Source of the DNA: Desulfobacteraceae bacterium
Lineage (GTDB): Bacteria; Desulfobacterota; Desulfobacteria; Desulfobacterales; Desulfosalsimonadaceae
Assembly: GCA_021162325.1 (NCBI GenBank)
Contig: JAGGYV010000106.1
Coordinates: forward strand, 1-5,492
Length of the DNA: 5,492 nucleotides
Direction: 5' to 3'
Below are positions 1 to 5,100 of this stretch, in pieces (the stretch's first letter is position 1; every line of letters starts with the position of its first letter). The position numbers and the translations under genes are program-made. The notes below the pieces were generated by a model. It did no database searches and was not told the DNA's origin. It saw only the letters and a program-made list of their open reading frames with translations.

Positions 1-1552
1 CCGGCATGGCATCCCGGGCATTGGAAACCATATTCAAAAAAACCTGACGCAACTGGTTGGTTGAGGCATAGACATCAACCAGATCCACTTCAAAATCAGT
101 GGATATCTTAATGCTGTGTTCCTGGAGCTGTTTTTCGTGCAGCATCAAAATTTCATCCACAATCGTGGTAACATTAACGCGCTTTTTGATTTCCTGCTCC
201 GGCTTGGAAAATGACAGCATTTTTTTCAGCATATCCGCCAACCGGACAATTTCCGACAAAGACATATCCAGCAATTTGCGCCGTTTATTTTCCGGCGGCA
301 CTTCTGATTTTAATAACTCCAGGGTATTCATAATCCCGTACAGAGGATTGTTCAATTCATGGGCAACCTGGGAAGTCAAGCGCCCCATGGCTGCCAATTT
401 TTCGGAATGCAGCAGTTGCTCCTGGGTTTTGCTCAACGCCCGTTCCATTTCAATTCGTTCAGTCAGATCAACAAAAGATCCCACCGTTGCCGCTTCATTA
501 CCGTCATCATCATAAATCATGGCCGCAGACAGGTGGCCTTCAATAATCCTGCCATCCTGCCGGACATAAAGAACCGGCTGAGGTGGAAAGATACCGATCC
601 CCCCATCTTCCGGACGACGAAGCACCTTCATAATTTCATGGGCTTTCCCTTCAGGATAAATCTTTGTGATATGCATTTTTCCGATCACTTCAGCAGACGA
701 ATAGCCCAGTGTCGTTTCCGCTGCTTTATTCCAAATAATAATGTCGCCGGCCAGGTTGGCCGCCATTATTGAGATCGGGGCACTTTGAACGATCCTATTC
801 ATAAAATCATGGGCTTCACGGAGTTGTCGTTCCATCTGATATCGTTGGGTCTGATCAACATTAATCCCTTCATAACCAATGACATTCCCCTGGTGATCAT
901 ACCGCACATGGCTTGTCATCAAGACAGGTGTCGGCGTACCGTCCTTGCGCTTGAATTGAACTTCATAATCAACCACCCGTCCGTCCCTTTCAATCATCTC
1001 CTGAAACATCAGGCGGTCTTCCGGGAACAAATATAAATCCGTAATAATATCAATTTCTAAAAATTCTTCTTTATTTGAGTAACCCAGCATATCCAACAAT
1101 CCCTGGTTGGCATCCACAAATTTTCCTTCCTTGGTGCTGATATAGACCCCTACGGCAACATGATCAAAAATTCTGCGATAGTCCTCCATGGTAGACTTCA
1201 GCTCAGCTTCCCGTTGCTTTCGCTGCGTAATGTCATGGTAAATGCCAAGCTTTAAAACGTTACCATCCGAATCTTTAAACGGAGATGATGTTATTTTAAA
1301 TGTCTTATCTACTTTTGGAAGATACACCTCCTGGGTAAAGGATTCGCCGCCAAAAACATGATCACTTCGGCACCAGGGGCATAATGAGTCACTTTTATTG
1401 ATGAGCTGGTAACATTTTTGCCCCACGCCCTGGCCGAACAAATCCTTCATTTGCCGGTTCATGAATTCCACGGTAAAATCCTGGGAAATGACGTAAATAC
1501 CATCTTCGACGGTATCAAGAATTGAATTTAACATCACTTCTTCTTGCTTCAT
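1..1552 (-). CDS. Multi-PAS sensor histidine kinase (partial, C-terminus beyond left edge)
   Basis: The N-terminal 517 codons of a sensor kinase read without a stop on the minus strand from ATG at 1552-1550; an AGAGGTG Shine-Dalgarno lies just upstream. No membrane segment or signal peptide is visible, so a cytoplasmic sensor is likely. Domains in order: PAS1 about 6-108 (Cys47, Cys58, Cys61 in a KCYQL...CPWC pattern), PAS2 about 121-235 (DANQGLLDMLGYS, then FKRKDGTPTPV), PAS3 about 247-366 (WNKAAETTLGY, then VDLTERIEMER), and HisKA with an H-box SQVAHELNNPLYG whose phospho-acceptor is His398. The sequence breaks off in the ATPase N-box, FLNMVSNARDAMP, so G-boxes and any receiver domain are unseen. 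Family knowledge: such kinases autophosphorylate on the H-box histidine and pass phosphate to a response regulator. The ligand cannot be deduced. The gene is divergent from tetR, with no sign that the two share a pathway beyond adjacency. Confidence 0.93.
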   Translation of the reverse strand, partial: MKQEEVMLNSILDTVEDGIYVISQDFTVEFMNRQMKDLFGQGVGQKCYQLINKSDSLCPWCRSDHVFGGESFTQEVYLPKVDKTFKITSSPFKDSDGNVLKLGIYHDITQRKQREAELKSTMEDYRRIFDHVAVGVYISTKEGKFVDANQGLLDMLGYSNKEEFLEIDIITDLYLFPEDRLMFQEMIERDGRVVDYEVQFKRKDGTPTPVLMTSHVRYDHQGNVIGYEGINVDQTQRYQMERQLREAHDFMNRIVQSAPISIMAANLAGDIIIWNKAAETTLGYSSAEVIGKMHITKIYPEGKAHEIMKVLRRPEDGGIGIFPPQPVLYVRQDGRIIEGHLSAAMIYDDDGNEAATVGSFVDLTERIEMERALSKTQEQLLHSEKLAAMGRLTSQVAHELNNPLYGIMNTLELLKSEVPPENKRRKLLDMSLSEIVRLADMLKKMLSFSKPEQEIKKRVNVTTIVDEILMLHEKQLQEHSIKISTDFEVDLVDVYASTNQLRQVFLNMVSNARDAMP

Positions 1553-1616
1553 GACACACCTCTTAGAGGATTAAATGATTGAAAATAATAATCCAAGATA
1601 ACACAATTAAATCCGA

Positions 1617-1645
1617 ATTAAAAGATAACCCACCTGTCATTTCAA
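1617..1645 (-). promoter_or_regulatory. Predicted sigma70-like promoter of the PAS histidine kinase
   Basis: Read on the minus strand, TTGAAA (1645-1640) and TTTAAT (1622-1617) are separated by exactly 17 bases. Transcription would start near 1610, leaving a leader of about 58 bases before the kinase ATG at 1552. The match is by eye only; the region is AT-rich, so chance matches are possible. Confidence 0.45.
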
Positions 1646-1656
1646 GTGTTTCAATA

Positions 1657-1675
1657 TTTACAAATTCTTTGTAAA
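1657..1675. promoter_or_regulatory. Palindromic site TTTACAAA-N3-TTTGTAAA (possible operator)
   Basis: A perfect 8-bp inverted repeat with a 3-base spacer lies in the divergent intergenic region, about 12 bases upstream of the predicted -35 of the kinase promoter. It differs from the TetR-type palindrome at 1723-1744, so if functional it would bind a different regulator. It has no T-tract and is placed wrongly to be a terminator. The binding protein is unknown. Confidence 0.35.
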
Positions 1676-1714
1676 ATACCTGATCGCTTTTTAAAATCAG
1701 ATCGATTATTTTTG

Positions 1715-1743
1715 TTGACTTTAAATATACCGATCGGTATATT
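1715..1743 (+). promoter_or_regulatory. tetR promoter with operator in the spacer
   Basis: TTGACT (1715-1720) and TATATT (1738-1743) are separated by exactly 17 bases, a near-consensus sigma70 promoter. Most of the operator palindrome fills the spacer and covers the -10, so a bound repressor would block RNA polymerase directly. The start site is expected at about 1749-1751, practically at the tetR ATG (1752), which implies a leaderless or nearly leaderless message. Confidence 0.7.
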
Positions 1744-1744
1744 T
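1723..1744. promoter_or_regulatory. Operator 1: 22-bp perfect palindrome, probable TetR/NemR-like binding site
   Basis: The 22 bases are perfectly self-complementary around 1733/1734; the core is TATACCGATCGGTATA (1726-1741). The size and symmetry suit a TetR-family dimer, and the site overlaps the promoter of the adjacent tetR gene, as in autorepression. As I recall, the E. coli NemR box is TAGACC-N4-GGTCTA; this core differs from it only at the two symmetric positions 3 and 14. A closely related copy lies at 2377-2400, after tetR. Confidence 0.8.
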
Positions 1745-1751
1745 TTTAGTC

Positions 1752-2363
1752 ATGAAAAAAACAGACACCAACAAAGCCGAACGCACCAGACAATTTATCA
1801 TTGAAAAAGCCGCCCCTATATTTAACAAAAAAGGCATTGCCGGTACCTCTTTATCTGACCTGACCCAAGCCACCGGTTTGACCAAAGGGAGCATTTACGG
1901 CAATTTTAAAGACAAGGATGAAGTGGCGGTTTGTGTTTTTCAATACAATGTCGATAACCTGACCGCATACCTTACCCGGGCCATTGATAAAGAAAATACC
2001 TGTATTGCTAAACTGCTTGCCATTCCAAAAGCATACAGAAAACTCTACAAGACGATGATCGCTTACGGCGGATGCCCTATTTTAAATACTGCAGCAGAAG
2101 CGGACGACACGCATCAGGTGCTTTGCCGCCTGACGGTTGAAGCCATCGAAACCATGAAAAAAACCATTTTTACATTGATCGAAACCGGCAAACAATCCGG
2201 GGAAATCCATCCCGATACAGACACCCATAAAATCGCTGAAGTTATCATCTGCCTGATTGAAGGCGGCAGCCTGTTATCCAAGACCACCGGCAAAAATACA
2301 TATATGTTAAATTCTTTGGCGCAGATTGAAGCATTGGTTCAATCGGCTGCTTTAACCAAATAA
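1752..2363 (+). CDS. TetR/AcrR-family transcriptional repressor, NemR-like
   Basis: 203 residues, the usual length for the family. The N-terminal helix-turn-helix spans about 14-60, with TSLSDLTQATGLTKGSIYGNF (32-52) covering the HTH and recognition helix. The rest is the all-helical ligand and dimer domain. Its AYGGCPILNTAAEADD segment (104-119) aligns with the region around the redox-active Cys106 of E. coli NemR, and GGSLLSK (171-177) with the region around NemR Lys175. Cys108 and Lys177 lie 69 residues apart, as do the NemR pair (NemR sequence recalled from memory). Inference: a repressor of its own promoter and of the downstream gene set through the two matching operators, released by electrophiles or oxidants. 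ATG 1752 is the only start upstream of the HTH and has no Shine-Dalgarno. Family assignment is firm; the NemR-type mechanism is a hypothesis. Confidence 0.93.
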   Translation: MKKTDTNKAERTRQFIIEKAAPIFNKKGIAGTSLSDLTQATGLTKGSIYGNFKDKDEVAVCVFQYNVDNLTAYLTRAIDKENTCIAKLLAIPKAYRKLYKTMIAYGGCPILNTAAEADDTHQVLCRLTVEAIETMKKTIFTLIETGKQSGEIHPDTDTHKIAEVIICLIEGGSLLSKTTGKNTYMLNSLAQIEALVQSAALTK

Positions 2364-2368
2364 TTTTT

Positions 2369-2398
2369 TTTACTTATCAATATACCAATCAGTATATT
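2369..2398 (+). promoter_or_regulatory. Predicted promoter downstream of tetR
   Basis: TTTACT (2369-2374) and TATATT (2393-2398) are separated by 18 bases, a moderate sigma70 match, and the second operator covers the spacer and -10. Initiation near 2405 would place the Shine-Dalgarno at 2413-2420 inside a short leader. This repeats the design in front of tetR: same -10, same operator position. Confidence 0.5.
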
Positions 2399-2400
2399 GA
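2377..2400. promoter_or_regulatory. Operator 2: second TetR/NemR-like site
   Basis: TCAATATAC (2377-2385) and GTATATTGA (2392-2400) form a 9-bp inverted repeat with a 6-base spacer. The core TATACCAATCAGTATA (2381-2396) matches operator 1 at 14 of 16 positions; both differences are G to A (2387 and 2391) and break the symmetry of the centre. It likely lets the TetR protein control what follows. An alternative minor role is as a weak hairpin ahead of a short T-run (2402-2406), but it is too AT-rich to be a convincing terminator. Confidence 0.7.
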
Positions 2401-2412
2401 ATTTTTAAATAT

Positions 2413-2420
2413 AAGGAGGT
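2413..2420 (+). promoter_or_regulatory. Strong Shine-Dalgarno without a normal start codon
   Basis: AAGGAGGT is a full anti-SD match. No ATG, GTG or TTG follows within the functional distance; 5 bases after the motif stands ATA (2425-2427), which opens a 75-codon frame. The ribosome site therefore points to that codon as the present or former start. Confidence 0.7.
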
Positions 2421-2424
2421 CACC

Positions 2425-2652
2425 ATAAGAAAAAGACTTCAAGCTTTTGACCTGAGACCCGACGGCTTTGATTCCATTTTTTACGAAAAATGGAAAACAC
2501 CAGAAATTAGAAATCATTCAGAGCATGCCAGTACCAGAAAGCAATTCAGCAGAAAACTGAAAAAAAGAGCGAGTGGTTTAATGAAGTTCATTGGATTAAA
2601 ACCCGAACACCGCCCGGGCGTTATTTATGAATATGAAATTCTGACAGCTTGA
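2425..2652 (+). CDS. Small hypothetical protein with apparent ATA start (or start-codon-loss pseudogene)
   Basis: An open frame of 75 codons ends with TGA at 2650-2652 and begins with ATA directly behind a perfect Shine-Dalgarno, a promoter and operator 2. The predicted product is basic and soluble, with no signal peptide or membrane helix. It starts (I/M)RKRLQAFDLRPDGFDSIF, has a lysine/arginine-rich middle (TRKQFSRKLKKRASG) and ends PGVIYEYEILTA. I do not recognise the family. Seven of its eight arginines use AGA, unlike the CGN-rich FadH-like gene downstream, so it may be acquired or not translated. Three readings: real translation from AUA, loss of an ATG by a G-to-A change, or a sequencing error. 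The only internal ATG, 2581, leaves 23 residues and has no ribosome site. Confidence 0.45.
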   Translation: MRKRLQAFDLRPDGFDSIFYEKWKTPEIRNHSEHASTRKQFSRKLKKRASGLMKFIGLKPEHRPGVIYEYEILTA

Positions 2653-2698
2653 CATACTGTTTATATAAAATAGCTTCTAAATTTTGCAACTTAATTAT

Positions 2699-2849
2699 GA
2701 TAGTCTCGTAAAAAGTCAGATTCCGACGGCAAAGTATAAAAGTTCAAATTCAAGGCGCGCAAATTCTGAGTGATAATTCGTACTTAGAGTACTTTGAAGA
2801 AACGAAGAGTGCAGCGCAACACAGAATTTGGACTTTTTACGAAGCCGTC
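2699..2849. mobile_element. MITE-like palindromic element, 151 bp, with 6-bp target duplication
   Basis: Both ends carry a 19-bp imperfect terminal inverted repeat (2699-2717 and 2831-2849; 15 of 19 match, 12 perfect in TCGTAAAAAGTC/GACTTTTTACGA). AATTAT stands immediately outside on each side (2693-2698 and 2850-2855), as expected of a target-site duplication. Inside are nested inverted repeats: CAAATTCTG (2760-2768) with CAGAATTTG (2822-2830), and a small hairpin GTACT-TAG-AGTAC (2780-2792). There is no coding capacity, so mobility would need a transposase in trans. I have the impression that related repeats are common in Desulfobacterales genomes, but that is memory, not a search. It lies between operator 2 and the FadH-like gene and could, as RNA, act as a strong fold in the transcript. 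Confidence 0.7.
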
Positions 2850-2946
2850 AATTATCAATCATAAAGATTGTCGAGGTTGCTACAACTACAAGGAAGATGC
2901 TTTTCTCGCTATAGCGTGCTATGCGGAAAAGCATCTGACGCAGTAG
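2850..2946 (+). other. Possible remnant coding segment ending just before the FadH-like gene
   Basis: In the frame of 2851, the segment right of the MITE-like element reads IINHKDCRGCYNYKED, then AFLAIACYAEKHLTQ and TAG (2944-2946). The mix of a CxxC pair and an amphipathic helix-like tail looks protein-like. Removing the element and one AATTAT copy keeps this frame open back to about 2637, where a TGA closes it; no start codon with a ribosome site is found. It may be the tail of a degraded gene or chance. The family is not recognised. Confidence 0.2.
2895..2936 (+). repeat. Hairpin in the region upstream of the FadH-like gene
   Basis: AGATGCTTTTC (2895-2905) and GAAAAGCATCT (2926-2936) form an 11-bp perfect stem around a 20-base loop that itself contains the palindrome CGCTATAGCG (2907-2916). 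It has no following T-tract, so it is not a standard terminator. It lies 46 bases ahead of the ATG at 2982 and might act as a leader structure, a transcript-stability element or a protein site. Confidence 0.5.
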
Positions 2947-2973
2947 ATGTGGTAAGATCGGCAATCGTTAAAG

Positions 2974-2978
2974 GAGAA
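2974..2978 (+). promoter_or_regulatory. Ribosome binding site fixing the start at 2982
   Basis: The purine-rich AAAGGAGAAAAG stretch (2970-2981) precedes ATG 2982 at good spacing. The frame can be extended upstream to a TTG at 2868, but those 38 residues do not resemble the family, whereas DPLFESININTLKIKNRI after 2982 is the classic OYE-family N-terminus. Confidence 0.85.
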
Positions 2979-2981
2979 AAG

Positions 2982-4130
2982 ATGCGCGACCCCCTATTCG
3001 AATCCATAAACATCAACACACTTAAAATTAAAAACAGAATCTACCTGCCGGCCATGCATCTGGGCATGGCGGACAATTTTGAAGTCACCGACCAGATCGT
3101 TGAATTTTATGCTGAACGCGCCCGTGGCGGTGCCGGGATGATCACTGTCGGCTACGCCACGGTGGATGATTTATCCGGCAATACCACCAACATCGGTGCC
3201 CATAAAGACGAATTTATTCCCGGTCTGCAACGCCTGGCCGCCGTTATTAAAGATAACGGTGCCCGTTCCTGTGTCCAGATCAACCACGCCGGGCGGTATA
3301 ACTTTTCATTTTTCTTAGACGGCAAACAACCGGTGGCCCCTTCGGCCATCGCTTCGCGCATGACCAAAGAAACCCCCAAAGCCCTTGAAATCGAAGAAAT
3401 CCATCAGATTATCGACAATTTTGCACAAGCTGCCTTACGGATCAAAAAAGCCGGTTATGATGCAGTAGAGATCTTAAGCGGCACCGGTTACCTGATCAGC
3501 GAATTTCTTTCACCGCTAACCAATCAAAGAACCGATGAATATGGCGGCAGTCTTGAAAACCGAATGCGGTTTGGCCTGGAAGTGATGAAAACCATCCGAA
3601 ACCAGGTGGGCAAGGATTTTCCCATTATCGTCCGCATGAACGGCAATGATTTTATGCCCGGCGGCCAGGGCCGGGATGAATTGAAAGAATATGCACAAAC
3701 CCTTGTGAATGAAGCAGGCGTGGATGCGTTGTGCATCAATGTGGGATGGCATGAAGCCAGGGTTCCCCAAATTACGGCGGCGGTTCCCAGGGGCGCATTT
3801 GCCTATCTGTCCCGGGGGATCAAGGAAGTGGTCGATGTGCCGGTGATTGCCAGTCATCGCATTAATGACCCGGAGACGGCCCGGGTGCTGATCGCAGACG
3901 ACATGTGCGATATGGTGGCCATGGGCCGAAGCCTGATCGCTGATCCGTATTTGCCGGAAAAAGCAGAAACCGGACGGGAAGAAGAGATTCTGCACTGCAT
4001 TGCCTGCGCCCAGGGATGTTTTGACAACTTGTTTAAGCTCAAACACGTAGAATGTTTATGCAACCCAAAAGCCGGATACGAATGTGACGGCGCCTGTACC
4101 ATTGCTGAAACCCCCAAAAAAAAGTCATGA
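2982..4130 (+). CDS. FadH-like 2,4-dienoyl-CoA reductase / enoate reductase, FMN and Fe-S half
   Basis: 382 residues forming an OYE-type FMN TIM barrel plus Fe-S region. Visible features: start PLFESININTLKIKNRI; QINHAGRY with His102; EILSGTGYLISEF with Tyr170 in the place of E. coli FadH catalytic Tyr166; NVGWHEARVPQI with His257 at the FadH His252 position; AVPRGAF; MGRSLIADP near the FMN phosphate. A 4Fe-4S motif follows: Cys339-x2-Cys342-x3-Cys346-x11-Cys358, then NPKAG. Family role: hydride from NAD(P)H passes through FAD and Fe-S to FMN and reduces a conjugated C=C bond in an enoyl- or dienoyl-type substrate. GWHEAR points to FadH more than simple OYEs, but 2-enoate reductase and BaiH share the design, so substrate is open. 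The protein stops where a linker to the FAD domain normally continues. That domain lies in the -1 frame next door and overlaps by 4 bases (ATGA). Confidence 0.93.
   Translation: MRDPLFESININTLKIKNRIYLPAMHLGMADNFEVTDQIVEFYAERARGGAGMITVGYATVDDLSGNTTNIGAHKDEFIPGLQRLAAVIKDNGARSCVQINHAGRYNFSFFLDGKQPVAPSAIASRMTKETPKALEIEEIHQIIDNFAQAALRIKKAGYDAVEILSGTGYLISEFLSPLTNQRTDEYGGSLENRMRFGLEVMKTIRNQVGKDFPIIVRMNGNDFMPGGQGRDELKEYAQTLVNEAGVDALCINVGWHEARVPQITAAVPRGAFAYLSRGIKEVVDVPVIASHRINDPETARVLIADDMCDMVAMGRSLIADPYLPEKAETGREEEILHCIACAQGCFDNLFKLKHVECLCNPKAGYECDGACTIAETPKKKS
4118..4124 (+). promoter_or_regulatory. Candidate -1 frameshift slippery site A-AAA-AAG
   Basis: Within an 8-A run (4116-4123), the heptamer A-AAA-AAG sits in the exact codon phase of the E. 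coli dnaX slippery sequence, two codons before the TGA at 4128. A -1 slip reads on as Lys-Lys-Val-Met-Ile-Ile-Gly-Gly-Gly, a perfect family junction. I see no SD-like stimulator upstream and no strong downstream stem (only a 4-bp GCCG/CGGC candidate), so a homopolymer indel in the assembly is a serious alternative. Confidence 0.45.
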
Positions 4131-4987
4131 TCATCGGCGGCGGTGCGGCCGGAATGAGTGCGGCAATTGCTGCAAAAGAGCGTGGGCATGACGTCACGAT
4201 ATATGAAAAAAGCGATGAACTGGGCGGGCAGTTATATCTGGCCGCCGCCCCCCCGGGACGTGAAGAGTTTGCCGAACTGGCCTATGATCTGGAAACAAAG
4301 GTATACGTCAACAATATCCATGTTATTTTGAATCACACCGTGGATGAATCATTCATTGATCAGGAGAAGCCGGATCATATTATTCTTGCCACCGGTGCGT
4401 CCCCGCTGGCCCCCCCGATTCCCGGTGCCGACCTGCCGCATGTGGTTCAGGCATGGGATGTCCTGGCGGATAATGTTTACACCGGCAAACGGGTGGTCAT
4501 CATCGGCGGCGGCGCGGTTGGGGTTGAAACCGCTCTTCTGCTTGCGGAAAAAGGAACTTTATCGGCAGATGTTTTAAAATTCCTGTTTGTCAATAAAGCA
4601 GAAACACCGGAAACGCTCTATAAACTGGCTACTCAAGGGACCAAACAGGTCACTGTCATTGAAATGATCGAAGCCATCGGCAAGGACTTTGGAAAGTCCA
4701 CCCGATGGGGCATGCTTCAGGATGTTAAACGGTATGGCGTGGAATCAAAACTCACTTCCAAAGCCCTGGAAATTACGCCAACCGGTATTAAAGTCGAAAC
4801 CGGACAGGGAATTGAAGAAATACAGGCTGACACGATTGTTATGGCTGCCGGCTCAAAATCCGTCAATGATCTGGCGGCAGTCATTGAAGCGAAAAAAATA
4901 CCTTTTGATGTAATTGGAGACGCAGGAAAAATTGGCATGGCGTTTGATGCGGTGCATCAGGGATATGCTGCAGGCATGAATATCTAA
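4127..4987 (+). CDS. FadH-like reductase, FAD/NAD(P)H-binding half (separate subunit or frameshifted C-terminus)
   Basis: 286 residues matching the C-terminal half of FadH, 2-enoate reductase and BaiH-type enzymes. An FAD dinucleotide motif MIIGGGAAGMSAA begins at residue 1, followed by YEKSDELGGQL (26-36), ILATGASP (86-93), a second Rossmann motif for NAD(P)H, VVIIGGGAVGVETA (123-136), a long insertion (about 143-172) also seen in the enoate-reductase branch, and the closing FAD contact VIGDAGKIG (262-270) before QGYAAGMNI. It would take hydride from NAD(P)H and feed the FMN/Fe-S half. ATG 4127 has no Shine-Dalgarno and overlaps the preceding stop, so separate expression would rely on translational coupling. 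Starting here also clips the KKV of the first beta strand, which the -1 frame restores. The joined product would be about 668 residues, close to E. coli FadH (about 672). Confidence 0.88.
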   Translation: MIIGGGAAGMSAAIAAKERGHDVTIYEKSDELGGQLYLAAAPPGREEFAELAYDLETKVYVNNIHVILNHTVDESFIDQEKPDHIILATGASPLAPPIPGADLPHVVQAWDVLADNVYTGKRVVIIGGGAVGVETALLLAEKGTLSADVLKFLFVNKAETPETLYKLATQGTKQVTVIEMIEAIGKDFGKSTRWGMLQDVKRYGVESKLTSKALEITPTGIKVETGQGIEEIQADTIVMAAGSKSVNDLAAVIEAKKIPFDVIGDAGKIGMAFDAVHQGYAAGMNI

Positions 4988-5014
4988 CTGATTAGGGGAA
5001 TAAATTGCCACTTC

Positions 5015-5100
5015 TGTCATTACGAGGAGTGAGGAACGAACGACGAAGTAATCCCCTGCGTTATTAAGATTGCTTCGGTCGTTCCTCCCTCGCAATGACA
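5015..5100. repeat. Dispersed palindromic repeat, 86 bp
   Basis: TGTCATTACGAGG (5015-5027) pairs with CCTCGCAATGACA (5088-5100) with one mismatch. Inside, GAGGAACGAACGACGAAG (5031-5048) pairs with the CTTCGGTCGTTCCTC arm (5073-5087) with small bulges. Outer arms AATAAATT (4999-5006) and AATTTATT (5105-5112) lengthen the fold. The TGTCATTGCGAGG...CCTCGCAATGACA type is a repeat I recall from many bacterial genomes. No protein is encoded. It sits after the FadH-like pair and ahead of the next gene, where its RNA form could limit read-through or stabilise the upstream transcript, though there is no proper T-tract for a canonical terminator. Confidence 0.75.

Noticed and set aside
99..1036. Three plus-strand frames (99-515, 359-772, 785-1036) opposite the histidine kinase
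   Set aside because: They lie antisense to a kinase with clear PAS and HisKA motifs; their translations are low-complexity shadows with no recognisable domains or ribosome sites.
2377..2406. Operator 2 hairpin plus T-run as the tetR terminator
   Set aside because: The stem is almost all A/T and its sequence repeats the operator in front of tetR, so a regulatory site explains it better; a minor termination role cannot be excluded.
2649..2669. TTGACA (2649-2654) followed by TATAAA (2664-2669) as a promoter
   Set aside because: The spacing is only 9 bases, too short for sigma70, and no acceptable -10 occurs 16-18 bases downstream of TTGACA.
2699..2936. Integron attC site or CRISPR repeats
   Set aside because: No attC core-site pairs (RYYYAAC/GTTRRRY) in the right arrangement, no integrase, and no regularly spaced direct repeats; the palindromes are explained by a MITE-like element and a separate hairpin.
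2868..2981. N-terminal extension of the FadH-like protein from TTG at 2868
   Set aside because: The 38 added residues do not resemble the family and have no ribosome site, while ATG 2982 has a strong Shine-Dalgarno and the canonical OYE N-terminus.
3152..4189. Minus-strand frames opposite the FadH-like gene (3152-3379, 3516-4046, 3524-3739, 3854-4189)
   Set aside because: All are shadows of a strongly conserved coding region on the plus strand.
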